NCBI RefSeq assembly: GCF_000336935.1
Contig: NZ_AOME01000012.1
Location: 1 to 46,756 of the forward strand
DNA length: 46,756 nt
Direction of reading: 5' to 3'
Source of the DNA: Halococcus salifodinae DSM 8989
Lineage (GTDB): Archaea > Halobacteriota > Halobacteria > Halobacteriales > Halococcaceae
Below are positions 45,791 to 46,756 of the stretch, one piece after another. The stretch's first letter is position 1, and each line of letters begins with the position of its first letter. The notes under the pieces were generated by a model that was given only the letters and a program-made list of their open reading frames with translations, searched no databases and was not told the origin of the DNA. A program made the position numbers and the translations under genes.

Positions 45791-46375
45791 TCAGGGCGTC
45801 TCGCTGGTTTCAAGCGTGAGGTCGGCAGTCGGATAGGCCACACAGGTCAGTGTGTAGCCGTCGCCGAGCTCGTCCTCGCTGAGCATCTCTTGGCCGTCAT
45901 GGGTCAGGTAGTCCTCGGAGGGGCCATCGGTGACCTGGGCGCCACACGAGACGCACTGACCCTGTCGACAGGCGTAAGGCAGGTCCCAGCCCTCGTCCTC
46001 GCCGGCGTCGAGGAGGGTTTCGTTCTCCTTGACTTCGATCGTTTCGCCCTCCTTCACGTACTCGATATCGAAGCTCTCGGCCTCGTCGTCGGGGATCTCG
46101 GCCGGGCTGGGCTCTTCCTCTTCAGCTTCGCCCTCCGCGAGCTCGCCCTCGGCCTCGCCGCCACCGCCGACCGCGCTCCCCGGAACCGCTCCGCCGCCGA
46201 TCGAGCGGTTCATCGGCTCGGGGAAATCGGTTTCAGGGACGCTCTCGGCGCGGTGTTCGAGGACGTCCTGGGAGATGTCGTTCGGGATGACCCGTTCGGT
46301 TCCTGGCGAGAAATGCAGCGCTACCATGACGAGCACAGCCAAGAGCCCAATGGAGAGACCGACGACCTCGACCAT
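45791..46375 (-). CDS. Membrane-anchored 2Fe-2S ferredoxin
   Basis: A 194-residue protein. The N-terminus has one transmembrane helix (VVGLSIGLLAVLVMVALHF), then an acidic, Glu/Gly-rich linker (about 60-100), then a plant-type [2Fe-2S] domain with CRQGQCVSCGAQ and a later cysteine in LTCVAYP. The cluster motif CX4CX2C...C is complete. It would carry electrons from the cytoplasm next to the membrane, with a partner unknown. An AT-rich box (gtttaac, 46396-46402) fits its promoter. Confidence 0.88.
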   Translation of the reverse strand: MVEVVGLSIGLLAVLVMVALHFSPGTERVIPNDISQDVLEHRAESVPETDFPEPMNRSIGGGAVPGSAVGGGGEAEGELAEGEAEEEEPSPAEIPDDEAESFDIEYVKEGETIEVKENETLLDAGEDEGWDLPYACRQGQCVSCGAQVTDGPSEDYLTHDGQEMLSEDELGDGYTLTCVAYPTADLTLETSETP

Positions 46376-46437
46376 GAACGCGCTATGGAATCGTGGTTTA
46401 ACTAGCTATCGGTCTCCCCACCCACCTTTTGCTGTCG

Positions 46438-46525
46438 CCCGAAAATCTCCGATTTTCGGGATGACGAGATGCCTTCGGCGTCTCGAACCACGCTCACTCG
46501 CACCGCTCGTTCGCTCGTGGTTCGA
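46438..46525 (+). repeat. Cluster of three hairpins
   Basis: Three perfect or near-perfect inverted repeats in 90 nt. cccgaaaatc/gattttcggg (46438-46460) has a 3-nt loop. gagatgcc/ggcgtctc (46466-46484) has a 3-nt loop and one G-T pair. tcgaaccacg/cgtggttcga (46483-46525) has a 23-nt loop. They lie between the ferredoxin gene and the gene at the right edge. They may act as transcription terminators or be part of a palindromic repeat family of the genome. Confidence 0.6.
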
Positions 46526-46646
46526 TCACTAACATCTCCGCAGCCGCACAGCACCGCCGAAGCCCTCGCTCACTTCGTTCGCTCGCCCTTCATCCACCAG
46601 GCACCGCCACCACGCCGCACTGCCACTGTACCGCAACTGCCACCGC

Positions 46647-46756
46647 CTACCGCCTGGCAATCTCGTGACGACCGAACCCGTATCGGAGCCGGTTGGCGAG
46701 TCGCCGCGCGAACCGACCCTCGTCGGCCCGCGAGCCGAACCGCTCGGCGAGCGCGG
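46647..46756 (-). CDS. C-terminal end of an unidentified gene, cut by the window edge
   Basis: The minus strand from the right edge to the TAG at 46647-46649 is open for about 35 codons, ending LANRLRYGFGRHEIARR. It is alanine- and arginine-rich like a helical C-terminus and would be the last gene of the operon to the right. No family is recognised from so little sequence. Confidence 0.45.
   Translation of the reverse strand, partial: ALAERFGSRADEGRFARRLANRLRYGFGRHEIARR

Overview
The window is from a halophilic archaeon (class Halobacteria). Predicted proteins are strongly acidic and coding DNA is GC-rich. Many starts are leaderless, with an AT-rich TATA-like box about 25-30 nt upstream. The gene set is archaeal: RLI/ABCE1, RNase P component 4, GatD, ThiR (HTH-ThiN), an RdfA-like protein and an archaeal class I aldolase-type ADH synthase. 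A coccoid genus such as Halococcus is possible, but the sequence does not settle the genus.

Layout. (a) 1-1.6 kb: a broken TrlF-type ATPase gene, lower in GC than its neighbours. (b) 1.6-5.8 kb: conserved housekeeping genes (RLI, small EMC6-like membrane protein, HTH protein, MscS channel, YhbY RNA-binding protein, RNase P component 4). (c) 5.8-10.5 kb: two GT4 glycosyltransferases around a CPBP-type membrane protein that has lost its protease motifs, then a multispanning membrane protein. (d) 11.2-12.4 kb: ADH synthase and a cupin. (e) 12.5-32.4 kb: a large catabolic region, with SDR, aldehyde dehydrogenase, Na+/proline-type symporter, aminotransferase, proline-dehydrogenase-beta-like FAD enzyme, proline racemase-superfamily enzyme with a Cys/Thr active-site pair, a canonical M24 prolidase-like peptidase, a complete five-gene dipeptide ABC transporter, two divergent M24-fold proteins plus a third M24 remnant, and an IclR regulator. 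An RdfA-like gene sits inside this block. (f) 32.9-42.6 kb: GNAT, GatD, an Old Yellow Enzyme-like protein, DUF456-like protein, ArsR regulator, secreted protein, zinc-ribbon microprotein, ThiR, DUF5802 and threonyl-tRNA synthetase. (g) 42.9-46.8 kb: catalase-peroxidase, tRNA-Arg(CCG) with a nearby copy of its 3' end, a membrane-anchored 2Fe-2S ferredoxin, and a gene running off the right edge.

How it may work together. Region (e) reads as an import and degradation module for proline- or hydroxyproline-containing dipeptides and free imino acids. The DppABCDF-like transporter and the PutP-like symporter would bring in substrate. M24 enzymes would split Xaa-Pro bonds. The Cys/Thr racemase-superfamily enzyme would dehydrate trans-3-hydroxyproline. 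The FAD enzyme and the aldehyde dehydrogenase would carry proline through P5C to glutamate. The IclR gene has an inverted repeat bracketing its own TATA box, suggesting autoregulation. Two short ORFs overlap the start codons of downstream genes by ATGA (before the racemase-superfamily gene and before katG) and suggest translational coupling or, for katG, a split N-terminus. Substrates are inferred from family and context only.
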